From NCBI GenBank assembly GCA_003457135.1, contig DMSQ01000024.1, positions 1 to 11,155 on the forward strand: a stretch of 11,155 bases of DNA, in the 5' to 3' direction. Under the pieces are notes generated by a model, which saw only the letters and a list, made by a program, of their open reading frames with translations, searched no databases and was not told the origin of the DNA. A program made the translations under genes and the position numbers. The DNA comes from Prolixibacteraceae bacterium. Lineage in GTDB: Bacteria > Bacteroidota > Bacteroidia > Bacteroidales > Prolixibacteraceae. Positions 1 through 8,337 of the stretch are shown here, piece after piece (positions within the stretch are counted from its first letter, which is position 1; every line of letters starts with the position of its first letter).

Positions 1-19
1 TCGCCCATGCCGGGCGCAC
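1..19 (-). mobile_element. 5' end of a group II intron (rest outside window)
   Basis: Reading the minus strand from 19 to 1 gives GTGCGCCCGGCATGGGCGA. It starts with the group II consensus GUGYG, and CGCCC/GGGCG can form a 5-bp hairpin with a 5-base loop. That is the same layout as the start of the Lactococcus Ll.LtrB intron (GTGCGCCCAGATAGGGTG, from memory). It begins exactly where the kinase reading frame stops resembling its paralogues: exon ...TTGCTTTG, with paralogues continuing CAAAGA (Cys-Lys-Glu). The intron is in sense orientation, so splicing could restore TG|C. Only 19 bases are visible, so the class, the intron-encoded reverse transcriptase and splicing ability cannot be judged. 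The alternative is an assembly chimera or another insertion. Confidence 0.7.
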
Positions 20-1875
20 CAAAGCAATAAACCCAATCCGGTGCTGGGTTCGCCTTCGGTGCCTTTCCGGTTGGTATTAACATCAATACGGAATAAATTA
101 CCAACCATTTCCTGGTTCATCCCAATGCCTGTGTCCTGAATAGTTATTTCAACATTTTTATTGTCGGTAGGTTTGGCCGAAACAATTACTGTTCCTCCTT
201 TGGGTGTAAATTTCACGGCATTCGAAACGAGGTTCCGGATCATGGTATGAAGCATGTTATTATCAGCAAAAACCTCTAATCCTGCAGGAATGTAATTTAC
301 AATTTCAATTTCCTTGGTTTTGGCTGATTCCAACACCATTTCAATACTTTCATCAACAAGTCCATTTAATTGAACGAACTCCGGTTTAAAAGGAATTTCC
401 CCTTTTTGTATTTGTGACCATTCCAACAAGTTGTTGAGCAATCGGTACAGGTTGTTGGCTGAGTTTTTCATGCTAATGGCAAGCTCCTGAATTTGAGCCA
501 TGGTAAGACTGGACAACTCTTCGGCCATGATTTCGGTTAGTCCCAAAAAGCTGCTGAATGGGCTTCGAAGGTCGTGGGCAATAATAGAGAAAAATTTATC
601 TTTTTCGGCATTGAGTTTTTGAAGTTCTTCATTTTTAAGTTTGATTTCCTGCTCCGCCAGTTTGCGTTCGGTGATATTTATGAAAATTTCGAGTATTGCT
701 TTTTTGCCTTCAAACATCATTCCAGTGTGAATGATTTCAAATGTTTTGTTACCCAAAATGCCTGCCGCTTCATAACCTTTAGTTGTACCTAATTTGATTC
801 CGGCTATTAGCGGACAGTCAGAACACTGCGTTTCATCATCACGGTATAGTTTCCAGCATTTATTTCCTAAAGCTTGTTCACCAAAATATTTTTTCAAATT
901 CTCATTCTGGAATAGTACAATTCCATTTTCGTCAACGATATCCATCCCGAACGGAATAGTTTGCAGTAAATGCCGGCTTAATTCCTCACTTTCCCGAAGT
1001 TTCTTTTCTGCACTCAGTAACTTATCTCCTAAAATAGCTGATGCCCTGATAACAATAAAAATCGTAATGACGACCATAATCAAAATAACTAATGCCGAAG
1101 TTAGTGTTTGATCAGTATTTTTTTCTAAAAAGTTTGTTAATATAAAACCTTGTAATACAACTACAAAAACAATAAGAGGCAAAAATGTTTTTAAGAGTAA
1201 AAATTTAACCGGATTTTTTTTGATCAGGTTAAATGTCCAAAATTTCAATTCGGATACCCGAAGCAAAGTTACGCTGAATAGCAGGAAACAAATGGCAGTT
1301 GGTAACGCTACCGGGGTAATTTGACTACCATACAGAAGCGGTGCCTTATACAGATATCCAATAACTAAAACTGTTGCTATAAAACACGTCAATAATGAGA
1401 ATGTGCCACCTAAATACCTGATAGCGCTTGAGTTATGTTGCCTGCCCGGGAAAATACCAATGCAGGTAAACAAAAACAAGACAGAAGTGATTGGCGACAT
1501 TCGACCTATGTGAACTTCCCCAAATTTTTCGGGATTAGCAATAAAAATGTTTTCAATATCCCATGTGAAATTGAAGATATAGTCGAGGACAATTAAAAGA
1601 CAAAACAATGCTACCAACAAGACTACCGGAGGTGTGATTGATTGTATAATGCGTGATTTTCCGAAATTAAAATCTACAATTAAAATAAAACTTAAAATAA
1701 AAAACAGTAAGGCTGTTGAGGGTGCGATAGGAATAAATTTCAATGAACCTGAGGCAATAATAATTTTACCAAATAGCCAACCCAGTAAACTTGAACCTGA
1801 AATTAGAAGTACAAGAAAAAGAAGAATTTCTTTTCTTTTGATGATTTTAAAAAATAAGGATTTTCCAGTTTCCAT
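20..1875 (-). CDS. Membrane sensor histidine kinase, exon 1 (8 TM, PAS, HisKA, HATPase), interrupted at window edge
   Basis: Predicted inner-membrane kinase that autophosphorylates on His and passes the phosphate to an unseen response regulator. I translated 618 codons from ATG at 1875. About eight hydrophobic segments fill residues 17-280, roughly at 17-40, 53-67, 83-100, 127-142, 158-175, 187-205, 227-248 and 259-277. A PAS domain follows (about 300-405) with an unusual Cys cluster, C340 and C351/C354 (QCSDCP), as in some redox-type PAS domains. A linker coiled coil leads to HisKA with IIAHDLRSPF (phospho-acceptor His434). The ATPase has its N box (RNLVSNAVKF, 547-556), G1 (DTGIGM, 581-586), F box (NLFR) and G2 (STGLGLLL, 611-618). 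The frame ends in a split Cys codon (TG) at position 20, where intron-like sequence begins, so about 35 C-terminal residues are missing. The core is a close paralogue of the kinase at 3465-7619. No Shine-Dalgarno is visible. The kinase call is certain; the input signal is unknown. Confidence 0.9.
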
Positions 1876-1941
1876 TTATAACTATTGTGGCTTAAATTCT
1901 TGAAATTTTATTTTTATTTTATCTTTCATCAGTAATGACAG

Positions 1942-2079
1942 CTAGATCCCCACTTTCATTTTACTTTTCACACTGATCGGAACGGTAAAATAAAACGTAC
2001 TTTCTATCCCTACTTTACTTTCCACCCAAACCTGGCCGCCTTGTTTTTCAACAAACTCTTTGCAAAGCAGCAATCCCAA
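1942..2079 (-). pseudogene. C-terminal remnant of a third histidine kinase (HATPase G2 box to stop)
   Basis: The minus strand from 2079 to the TAG at 1942-1944 reads 45 residues beginning LGLLLCKEFVEKQGG and containing QVWVES and STFYFT. This is the end of a HATPase_c domain. It aligns without gaps to residues 1341-1375 of the complete kinase (LGLLLCKEFIEKHGG...WVES...STFYFT), but is too different to be a recent copy. Nothing upstream belongs to a kinase: the stop codon of the ATPase gene lies 5 bases away (2085-2087). The rest of this kinase, over 90 percent of a gene, has been lost or replaced by the ATPase gene. The remnant ends 66 bases before the start of the kinase at 1875, so three kinase genes once stood in tandem here. 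Confidence 0.85.
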
Positions 2080-2084
2080 ACATA

Positions 2085-3386
2085 CTACCGTATATCAAGA
2101 AGAAATTTCCAGATCGGAATTACTTCGATAATAGCTTCCTTTACTACTATGTTTTCACTTTCATCTTGGGTAACAAGGATGGATTTTGATAAACCCAATT
2201 CATTCATAGCGATTTGCAATGCTGAAATTTCGCGTTGCCGTGTAACTGGATTTACGAGCGTTTGGCAAACCTGTATCAGGGTAATATTCCGTTGCTGATC
2301 CTGCATCAGAAAGTCAATCTCCTGATTCATTGATGTTTTATAATAATAAAGTTTGATGTTTAACCTTCGTAAGGCTACAAAAACGATATTTTCAAGCAAA
2401 TGACCGCTATTTACAAGAACACCTGATGTAACAGACCGCACAAAAGCATGGTCAATACAATATATTTTTTTCGGATTTGCATTTGATTTACTTATGGAGG
2501 CGCTGAAAATCCGGACTGTAAATAAAAAGTAGGCATCTTCGAACCAGGAAAGATACTCTGCCACAGAATTTTTAGGAACCTTATGTCCCAATGACTTTAA
2601 AAAATTTGTAGAACCATTCAAGGTGTAGAGTGATGCAACGTTTTCCAATAACTTTCGGGACAAGTCAACCAGCGCTTTCGGGTGGGCAATATCATAACGC
2701 TCGATCAAATCGCGGAAAAGAATTGAGTTAAAATATTCCTGATGAATTTTAATCCTCAACGGCTTGTCCAAACCAATCACTTCAGGAAATCCACCTTGTT
2801 CATAAAAATTCTCAAATGATTTTTGGATCAGTATCCGATCTTGGGTTGTGGCAGGAAAAGAACTTTTAATCCCCGAATGATCAAGGTATTCAATGAACGA
2901 GAATGGGAATAATTCCCAGGATAATGCCCGACCCCTCATTTGGGTGCCAATCTCTTTTGAAAGCATTTTTGCAGAAGAACCTGTGAGATATACTTCACAA
3001 TTCTCTGTCCTCAACACCCGGTCAATGAATGCTTCCCAGCCCTGAACAACCTGAATTTCATCGAAGAAGAAATAGACTTTCTCCTGCACCTTTTTCGCAG
3101 GATATATCATAAAGTAAGCCTCAAGGACTATATCAAGCGATTCTGATTTTATTTGCGCAAGCCGGTCGTCAAAAAAATTAACATAAAGGAAGTTCTCCTT
3201 CGATACACCTTCGGAAATCAAACGACTGATCACCTGATTGAGCAAAGTTGATTTTCCACATCTCCTTACTCCAATAAGAATGGTGGCCTTTTTTTCAACA
3301 GAACGAACCTCCAGATTACGGCGAGTCCCTGTAAATAAAATACCTTCCTGAGCATTAAGAATGATTTCTTTTAATAACTGCAACAT
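2085..3386 (-). CDS. AAA_14-type ATP-binding protein with DUF4143 C-terminal domain
   Basis: A 433-residue P-loop ATPase of the AAA_14/DUF4143 family, common in many copies in Bacteroidota and archaea. The cellular role is not established; some members are suspected mobile or selfish accessory genes. Visible motifs are Walker A GVRRCGKST (39-47), Walker B VYFFFDEIQ (104-112), the sensor-1-like LTGSSAKML (134-142) and RGR (151-153). DUF4143 begins around 210 (EYFNSILFRDLIERY). The C-terminal part keeps the family's nuclease-fold-like signature, EIDFLM (356-361) followed by LIQVC (370-374). The usual E-x-K is IQV here, so nuclease activity is doubtful. Length is typical. The start at 3386 follows a short AT-rich leader. 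The gene stands alone, in the same direction as the kinases, between the complete kinase stop (78-bp gap) and the kinase remnant, as expected for an inserted cassette. Confidence 0.9.
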   Translation of the reverse strand: MLQLLKEIILNAQEGILFTGTRRNLEVRSVEKKATILIGVRRCGKSTLLNQVISRLISEGVSKENFLYVNFFDDRLAQIKSESLDIVLEAYFMIYPAKKVQEKVYFFFDEIQVVQGWEAFIDRVLRTENCEVYLTGSSAKMLSKEIGTQMRGRALSWELFPFSFIEYLDHSGIKSSFPATTQDRILIQKSFENFYEQGGFPEVIGLDKPLRIKIHQEYFNSILFRDLIERYDIAHPKALVDLSRKLLENVASLYTLNGSTNFLKSLGHKVPKNSVAEYLSWFEDAYFLFTVRIFSASISKSNANPKKIYCIDHAFVRSVTSGVLVNSGHLLENIVFVALRRLNIKLYYYKTSMNQEIDFLMQDQQRNITLIQVCQTLVNPVTRQREISALQIAMNELGLSKSILVTQDESENIVVKEAIIEVIPIWKFLLDIR

Positions 3387-3402
3387 GATGAGTTTTTAAA
3401 TC

Positions 3403-3463
3403 GGCAATATATATTACCACTTTGACCCAATATTAGTAATAATATTTACCACTTACAAATATA
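3403..3463 (-). promoter_or_regulatory. Promoter/operator-like region of the ATPase gene
   Basis: The 78-bp AT-rich leader of the ATPase gene holds TATATTTG on the minus strand (3456-3463). This matches the Bacteroidota -7 consensus TAnnTTTG, but no well-placed -33 TTG is seen. Downstream, the 9-base sequence AAGTGGTAA (minus strand) occurs twice, at 3446-3454 and 3414-3422. They are 32 bp apart, about three helical turns, and on the same face. A near-palindrome GGCAATATATATTACC lies at 3403-3418. Paired same-face repeats between promoter and start suggest an operator for a self-regulating protein. That is inference. Confidence 0.35.
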
Positions 3464-3464
3464 T

Positions 3465-6400
3465 TCAATCTGCACCGGAGTTGTTACCAATCATTGCAGC
3501 AAGTGTAAAATAAAACGTACTCCCTTTCCCTTCTTCGCTTTCGACCCAGATTTTGCCTCCATGTTTCTCAATAAATTCTTTGCAGAGCAATAAGCCCAAT
3601 CCGGTGCTGGGTTCGCCCCCGGTACCTTTCCGGCTTGTTTGAACATCGGGCCTGAATAAATTATCAACTATTGCCTTGCTCATTCCAATACCAGTATCCT
3701 GAACTGATATTTCAACGCTTTTGTCGCTGTTTGCTTTTACCGAAAGGCTCACTTTTCCTCCTTTGGGTGTAAATTTCACGGCATTCGAAACCAGGTTGCG
3801 GATCACAGTCTGGAGCATATTGCTGTCAGTAAAAACGGCTGTATTATCCGGAATACTGAAATTGATATCAATCCCTTTATTCCGGGCAGGTTCGAGCGCC
3901 GGGGCCAAACATTCATCTACCAAGGGCTGCAACTGTATAACTTCAGGTGCGAAAGGAATTAACCCCCGCTGCATCTGCGCCCACTTCAACAAGTTTTCGA
4001 GAAGACTGTAAAGATTGGTGGCCGAGTTTTTCATGCTACCGGCAAGCTCCTGAATTTGAGACATGGTGAGGCTGGTCAACTCTTCGGCCATAACCTGGGT
4101 CAGTCCCAAAAATCCACTGAAAGGGCCCCTCAGGTCGTGGGCAATGATGGAAAAGAATTTGTCTTTTTCGGCATTTGACTTTGAAAGCTCTTCATTTTTA
4201 AGTTTGACTTCATCCTCTGCACGTTTCCGATCTGTAATATCCATTGACGTTCCGAGAATACCGTAAATCTCCCCCAAAGAATTTTTCAGGGGTATCTTAC
4301 TTGTAAGCAGTATGATGGTGTTTCCTTCAGGGGTCGTCTGGGGTTCTTCGTTATGTAACAGGTTGTTGCCACTCTCAATGACCTGTCGATCGCCGCTGCG
4401 GTACAATTCAGCCTGGTCGCTCCATCCCATCTGGAAATCATCTTTGCCGATCATGTCCTTCGGATCGGAAAATCCTGCATCACGTGCAAATATGGTGTTA
4501 CAGCCCAGGTAAACGAGGTCCTTGTCTTTCCAGAATATCCTCACTGGTATAGCGTTTATAATTCCTTCGATGAGTTGTTGCGATGTACGAAGCGCCTCTT
4601 CTGCCTGCCTGCGTTCGGTAACATCACGGAACGACCAAACACGCCCGATCGAGGAATCGTCCATGACCATTGGCGCTGAAAATCGTTCAAAAGTACGTCC
4701 ATCCTTGAAATGTAGATGATCTAAATCTTCATCGGTTGAATGGTAGAGTTTCTGTACTTTCGAAATAAACTCATCTGGATTGGCCAACTGTTCGAGTACA
4801 AAACCAATTAAGGCATTATCATCGCCCGAATCAATTAAAGCTTGTGGAATCCTCCACAGTTCGGCAAACCGCTTATTCGTTTTAATCACTTTACCATTAC
4901 CATCAACAGCCAGAATACCATCGGCAGTTGATTGAAGGATTACGTTCAATTTAATTTCACTTTCACGAAGGTCTTCTTCGGTTTGCCTTCGTGAGGTTAT
5001 ATCACGGCCAATGCCAACAAGTCCGGTAATATTTTCATATTTGTCTTTCAACGGAATTTTCGATGTGAGCAACCAATGCTTTTTGCCTTTGGAATCAATC
5101 ACATATTCTTCCCTGTTAAGCACTGTCTGGCCTGCCTGCAACACCAACTGATCGTCGGCAAAGAACCCTTCGGCAAGTTCTTTTGGATAAAGATCAAAGT
5201 CGGTCTTCCCTAAAATTTCTGCTTCCGTCGTTACTCCTGAATAGCTTAATTCGGTAAGGTTGGCAAGTGTTTTTCGATAGCCGGTGTCTTTGCTGTAAAT
5301 TGAATCAGGAATATTATCAATGACGGTACGTAATAATAAGCGTTCATTTCTTAAAGCTTCCTCGGCCTGCTTGCGGTCCGAAATGTCAATGCCCATTCCA
5401 ACCAAACAAAGCTTATCGTCAAATTGAAATTGCTTACCTGTAAAGAAGAATGAAGTTTTAGTTTTGTCTTTTGATATCAAATCAGCTTCAACGGTTGCTT
5501 CACCAATTTGAAAAACCTGCTGAATACTTTCCATTACTGCTGTTTTGTCAGGTTCGTCGAAGAGATCGAGTGGCGAGAGATTAGCGACTTCTTCCGCAGA
5601 ATATCCGGTCATATTTTCAAAATTCCTGTTCCAGCGCAGAAATTTTCCCTGTTGGTTGAAGAGATAGAATAAACCCGGCAAACTGTTTATCGATCTTTGG
5701 GAGAAGTCCATCTCCTTTTTGATGGCTTCTTCATTCAATTTGCGTTCAATTGCCAGAGCTATTTGGCTTCCGACAGAATCCAGAAACTGAACATCGCGTT
5801 CTGAATAGACATTCTCCTTTTCGTAGTGTTGAAGGACCAAAACGCCAATTGTCGCGGTGGGTGTATGTAAAGGCACACCAACCCATGATGGTGAATACGA
5901 ACCAACTAACTCCACTTCGTTTTGCTCTTTGAGCAATTCAAATGAATCCGGTGTAAACAGAAATGGTTTACCGGTACGAAAAACATAATTACTCAAACTT
6001 TTCCGCATGGCATCGGGTTCCGGGATTGAATCGAACTGATCAACCCAGTACGGGAAACTAAAGAGTTTCGTATTCTGATCAAACAATGCCACGAAAATAT
6101 TATCGGCATAAACCACTTTCGCGAGCGATTGATGGATCAACTTCAGCAATTCGTTCAGATTATCAGTCGTAGTAACGCCTTGAATAATTTCATGGATAAC
6201 TTCGCGTTCCAAATTAGTTTTATTCCGTGTGGTGATATCACGCCACATAGTATAAATAACCTGCTTCCCTTTTATTTGTATGGGTGTCAGCATCACTTCA
6301 ACAGGAAGTTCACTTCCATCCGATTTTGTATGTATCCATTCAAATTGATTATATCCTTCTGAAATGGCATTGTCAATCATGATTTTTGCTTTTTCGGAAG

Positions 6401-7619
6401 AGAGGAGGCCATCGGGTTGTCTTTCAGGTGATAATTCCCAGGGTGATTTATTCAGAAATTCAGCTTTGGAGGAATACTTAAGAATAGAAACTGTTGATTG
6501 ATTACAGTCGGTAAATCCAGTTTCATCTAAAATTAAAATCGGATCAGTAGATTCATCAAATAATCGCCGGAACCTTTCTTCGTTCTCGAGCAATGCTTCT
6601 GCCGATTCAATCTTTTGCTTATAGACCAAAGTTCGCTGATACCTCCATACAAATCCCAAACCCAATCCGGAAATTAAAAATATTCCGAATGAAAACATCA
6701 TTGTCAGCCAGGTGTCTTTTCTTAGTGGTGCGTAGATCTCACTTTTATCGGTCTGCGCAACCAGGTACCAGGTCGAATTTGGAACTTTATGAACATGAGC
6801 GACCACCGTTTTTCCACGATAGCCCATGCCTTCCATGTGCCCTTCATCACCAAGTACGGCCCGGGCTGCCGGGAAGCTTGTATCCTGAATTGGTACCCTT
6901 AAATTCAATGCAGAATTCTTTTGAAACCTCAGCTCGTTTAGATAAACTGCTTCGTTTCCATCGCGCCGTAAAATCACAGTTTCGGAAGTTTCACTTGGTA
7001 TTGGCCAATTGGCGAGTATCGGAAAAAGATACTTTTTCGGGTCTATTCTCAACTCAATAATACCAATCAACTGCTGTGCATCAAGAATAGGAACAAGTAT
7101 TTTCAGAAATATTTTTTGCTTAAATTTGCCCCAGTAAAAGTCTGTAAAAACCAATTTGCCTGATTTTAGCGAATCAATATCTTTAGGTGCAATGTTTGAA
7201 GTGGGCAGTTCGGTTTCTTTTGATATGTTAATTTTCCTGTTCAATTGCAAATCGGTCAGAAAAACCGCATCATATTTAAATCCGGTTTGAAATTCCTGCA
7301 TCCACATTTCAATTTTCCTTTTTGAATCGTGGTCGTCAGTATTATTCAAATATCGTTTAGTAAGCCCGGAAAATACTTCATTCCCGAATATGGTCTCCGC
7401 ATCGCTGCGCTGTTCTTCCAGCCAATGTTCAAGCTCACCAACCTTTAAATCAGCGATTAAGCTAAGCTGATTCTCAACATTAGTCCTGTAATTTCTTTCG
7501 AAATTTCTATGATATTGAAATCCGGCAATCGCAATGAAAGCTCCGATAATTAAAAATACAGCCAGATAGGAATAGAATACGCGTTTTTCTTTTCTGTCGT
7601 TGGATTCCATAAAATTCAT
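3465..7619 (-). CDS. Multi-PAS/GAF sensor histidine kinase
   Basis: A complete 1384-residue transmembrane sensor kinase. TM1 lies at about 14-34 and TM2 at about 304-326. The periplasmic part between them (36-303) resembles a double-Cache sensor, with the typical start VGELEHWLEEQRSDAETI. The cytoplasmic order is PAS1 (345-465), GAF (480-626), PAS2 (640-750), PAS3 (758-878), PAS4 (885-1003), PAS5 (1010-1132), a coiled linker (KLKNEELSKSNAEKDK region), HisKA with IIAHDLRGPF (His1161), and HATPase. The ATPase has N box RNLVSNAVKF (1274-1283), G1 DTGIGM (1308-1313), F box NLFR (1320-1323) and G2 STGLGLLL (1338-1345). All catalytic motifs are intact. There is no receiver domain and no response regulator nearby, so it is an orphan or phosphorelay kinase. 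PAS3 and PAS5 share the KDxxxxY...LLTSKIPLK pattern and probably arose by internal duplication. A second ATG three codons in (7610) is an alternative start. The ligand is unknown. Confidence 0.93.
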   Translation of the reverse strand: MNFMESNDRKEKRVFYSYLAVFLIIGAFIAIAGFQYHRNFERNYRTNVENQLSLIADLKVGELEHWLEEQRSDAETIFGNEVFSGLTKRYLNNTDDHDSKRKIEMWMQEFQTGFKYDAVFLTDLQLNRKINISKETELPTSNIAPKDIDSLKSGKLVFTDFYWGKFKQKIFLKILVPILDAQQLIGIIELRIDPKKYLFPILANWPIPSETSETVILRRDGNEAVYLNELRFQKNSALNLRVPIQDTSFPAARAVLGDEGHMEGMGYRGKTVVAHVHKVPNSTWYLVAQTDKSEIYAPLRKDTWLTMMFSFGIFLISGLGLGFVWRYQRTLVYKQKIESAEALLENEERFRRLFDESTDPILILDETGFTDCNQSTVSILKYSSKAEFLNKSPWELSPERQPDGLLSSEKAKIMIDNAISEGYNQFEWIHTKSDGSELPVEVMLTPIQIKGKQVIYTMWRDITTRNKTNLEREVIHEIIQGVTTTDNLNELLKLIHQSLAKVVYADNIFVALFDQNTKLFSFPYWVDQFDSIPEPDAMRKSLSNYVFRTGKPFLFTPDSFELLKEQNEVELVGSYSPSWVGVPLHTPTATIGVLVLQHYEKENVYSERDVQFLDSVGSQIALAIERKLNEEAIKKEMDFSQRSINSLPGLFYLFNQQGKFLRWNRNFENMTGYSAEEVANLSPLDLFDEPDKTAVMESIQQVFQIGEATVEADLISKDKTKTSFFFTGKQFQFDDKLCLVGMGIDISDRKQAEEALRNERLLLRTVIDNIPDSIYSKDTGYRKTLANLTELSYSGVTTEAEILGKTDFDLYPKELAEGFFADDQLVLQAGQTVLNREEYVIDSKGKKHWLLTSKIPLKDKYENITGLVGIGRDITSRRQTEEDLRESEIKLNVILQSTADGILAVDGNGKVIKTNKRFAELWRIPQALIDSGDDNALIGFVLEQLANPDEFISKVQKLYHSTDEDLDHLHFKDGRTFERFSAPMVMDDSSIGRVWSFRDVTERRQAEEALRTSQQLIEGIINAIPVRIFWKDKDLVYLGCNTIFARDAGFSDPKDMIGKDDFQMGWSDQAELYRSGDRQVIESGNNLLHNEEPQTTPEGNTIILLTSKIPLKNSLGEIYGILGTSMDITDRKRAEDEVKLKNEELSKSNAEKDKFFSIIAHDLRGPFSGFLGLTQVMAEELTSLTMSQIQELAGSMKNSATNLYSLLENLLKWAQMQRGLIPFAPEVIQLQPLVDECLAPALEPARNKGIDINFSIPDNTAVFTDSNMLQTVIRNLVSNAVKFTPKGGKVSLSVKANSDKSVEISVQDTGIGMSKAIVDNLFRPDVQTSRKGTGGEPSTGLGLLLCKEFIEKHGGKIWVESEEGKGSTFYFTLAAMIGNNSGAD

Positions 7620-7738
7620 GCTCGATTATTAATCATACATACATCAAAACTCAGTAAACGTAGCTAAAGGAACTCAATTTCTTTTAATTAACGGGGCACT
7701 TTTTTTATAGGTTTTTTTGTATTGCCTGTTTTTGCCAT

Positions 7739-8074
7739 TAGATGGAATTTGGGCCATTGTGGTAACGTCCGTTTTTCCATATATTTCACACTTTCCGGAT
7801 TTGGTGGTGACCTTGGAGGATGGTGGTAAAAGCTGGAAAGGCTTTAACAATGGTTTAATCCCGGATTGGACATTTGCGGCGCTGGCAGTAAAAACACCTT
7901 ATGTTTGATGTCTACGGTAAAGAGATTGCTAATCTGGTAGATAAAACACAAACTTCCGGAATTTACGAACTTGAGTTCAATGCTCAAAACCTGAAGAGTG
8001 GCGCCTATTTTTACCGCCTGAATACCGGAGATTATACCGAAACCAGAAAGCTCCTGGTGGCTGGAAATAAATAA
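7739..8074 (+). pseudogene. Decayed secreted BNR/Ycf48-like protein with T9SS type A sorting domain
   Basis: Two joined pieces in different frames. The first (frame of 7717-7908) reads about one beta-propeller blade: TLEDGGKSWKGFNNGL, then LAVKTPYV and a stop. This fits the Asp-box pattern of BNR/Ycf48-like propellers (SxDGGxTW...NNGL). The second, 7901-8074, gives 57 residues beginning FDVYGKEIANLVDK, with SGIYELEF, LKSGAYFYRLNTGDY and TETRKLLV. That is the C-terminal part of a type IX secretion sorting domain, which directs outer-membrane export and surface anchoring in Bacteroidota. The signal peptide, the other blades and the start of the sorting domain are missing, and the joint looks like a deletion with a frame change. 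The upstream 7620-7738 holds only AT-rich leader sequence of the divergent kinase. The T9SS domain is certain; blade identity is likely. Confidence 0.8.
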
Positions 8075-8091
8075 ATTCTCAAAGGATCTCG

Positions 8092-8220
8092 TTTCACTCC
8101 ATTAAGAAATTGAGGCAGCAGCAAACATCTGCCAAAAAGCGACCACAAATTGGTTATAAAATTGGTCAAAGAAGTAAATATCCCGGTTCATCCGAACAGA
8201 TGCAAGCATCAGGCACTTAA
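8092..8220 (+). pseudogene. 3' remnant of an ORF6N-domain gene
   Basis: In frame with 8092, the + strand encodes FHSIKKLRQQQTSAKKRP followed by QIGYKIGQRSK. This aligns without gaps to the last 29 residues of the intact ORF6N protein at 8397-8927 (FQAIRELMHQQITNKERP, then KIGYIIGQRSK). The stop codon after SK has changed to TAT, so the frame runs on to TAA at 8218-8220. No DNA-binding part remains. The upstream edge meets the T9SS pseudogene at about 8080. It shows that a second ORF6N gene, or a tandem copy, once stood here. The rest of the stretch up to 8396 holds the palindrome and the ORF6N leader, with no other gene. Confidence 0.8.
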
Positions 8221-8252
8221 TCCTGTCAGGTTTCGAAAACCTGACAGGATTA
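8141..8252 (+). repeat. 112-bp direct repeat, copy 1 (ORF6N 3' end plus palindrome)
   Basis: This matches 8887-8998 with about six mismatches by eye and no gaps, at a period of 746 bp. It covers the last ORF6N codons, a short spacer (CGGTTCATC...GCAAGCATC) and a palindrome. The similarity stops sharply after the palindrome. Confidence 0.92.
8218..8252. repeat. Perfect palindrome, 16-bp stem, copy 1
   Basis: The left arm TAATCCTGTCAGGTTT (8218-8233) is the exact reverse complement of the right arm (8237-8252), with loop CGA. It could act as a bidirectional hairpin terminator or be a REP-like mobile palindrome. There is no U-tract directly after the stem, though TTTTTT follows about nine bases later (near 8260). 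I recall similar CCTGTCAGG palindromes being frequent in Bacteroidota genomes, but this is not checked. Confidence 0.85.
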
Positions 8253-8329
8253 GGCAAAGTTTTTTCAATGGTTTGAAAATAGGATTTAACAAAAGGCATA
8301 TTATACACCAAAATATTAATGCAAATCTT

Positions 8330-8337
8330 TATATTTG
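8330..8337 (+). promoter_or_regulatory. Possible -7 promoter box for the ORF6N gene
   Basis: TATATTTG matches the Bacteroidota TAnnTTTG box, 59 bases before the preferred start at 8397. No -33 TTTG is found at the proper distance, so this is weak. If it is real, transcription starts after the longer in-frame ATG at 8319, which supports the 8397 start. Confidence 0.3.

Noticed and set aside
574..1111. Open frames on the + strand opposite the first kinase
   Set aside because: They lie antisense to a well-supported kinase frame and show no domain, promoter or start signal.
1876..1941. A short leader frame of about 15 codons ahead of the distal kinase
   Set aside because: It is Lys-rich text of AT-rich DNA with no ribosome-binding or conservation evidence.
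3721..7060. Several + strand open frames opposite the large kinase, including one of 155 codons
   Set aside because: They are shadows of the conserved minus-strand coding sequence, with low-complexity, non-domain translations.
7620..7738. A promoter for the large kinase (TACGTTTA near 7655-7662, minus strand)
   Set aside because: It departs from the TAnnTTTG consensus at the last base and has no spaced -33 element, so it is too weak to list.
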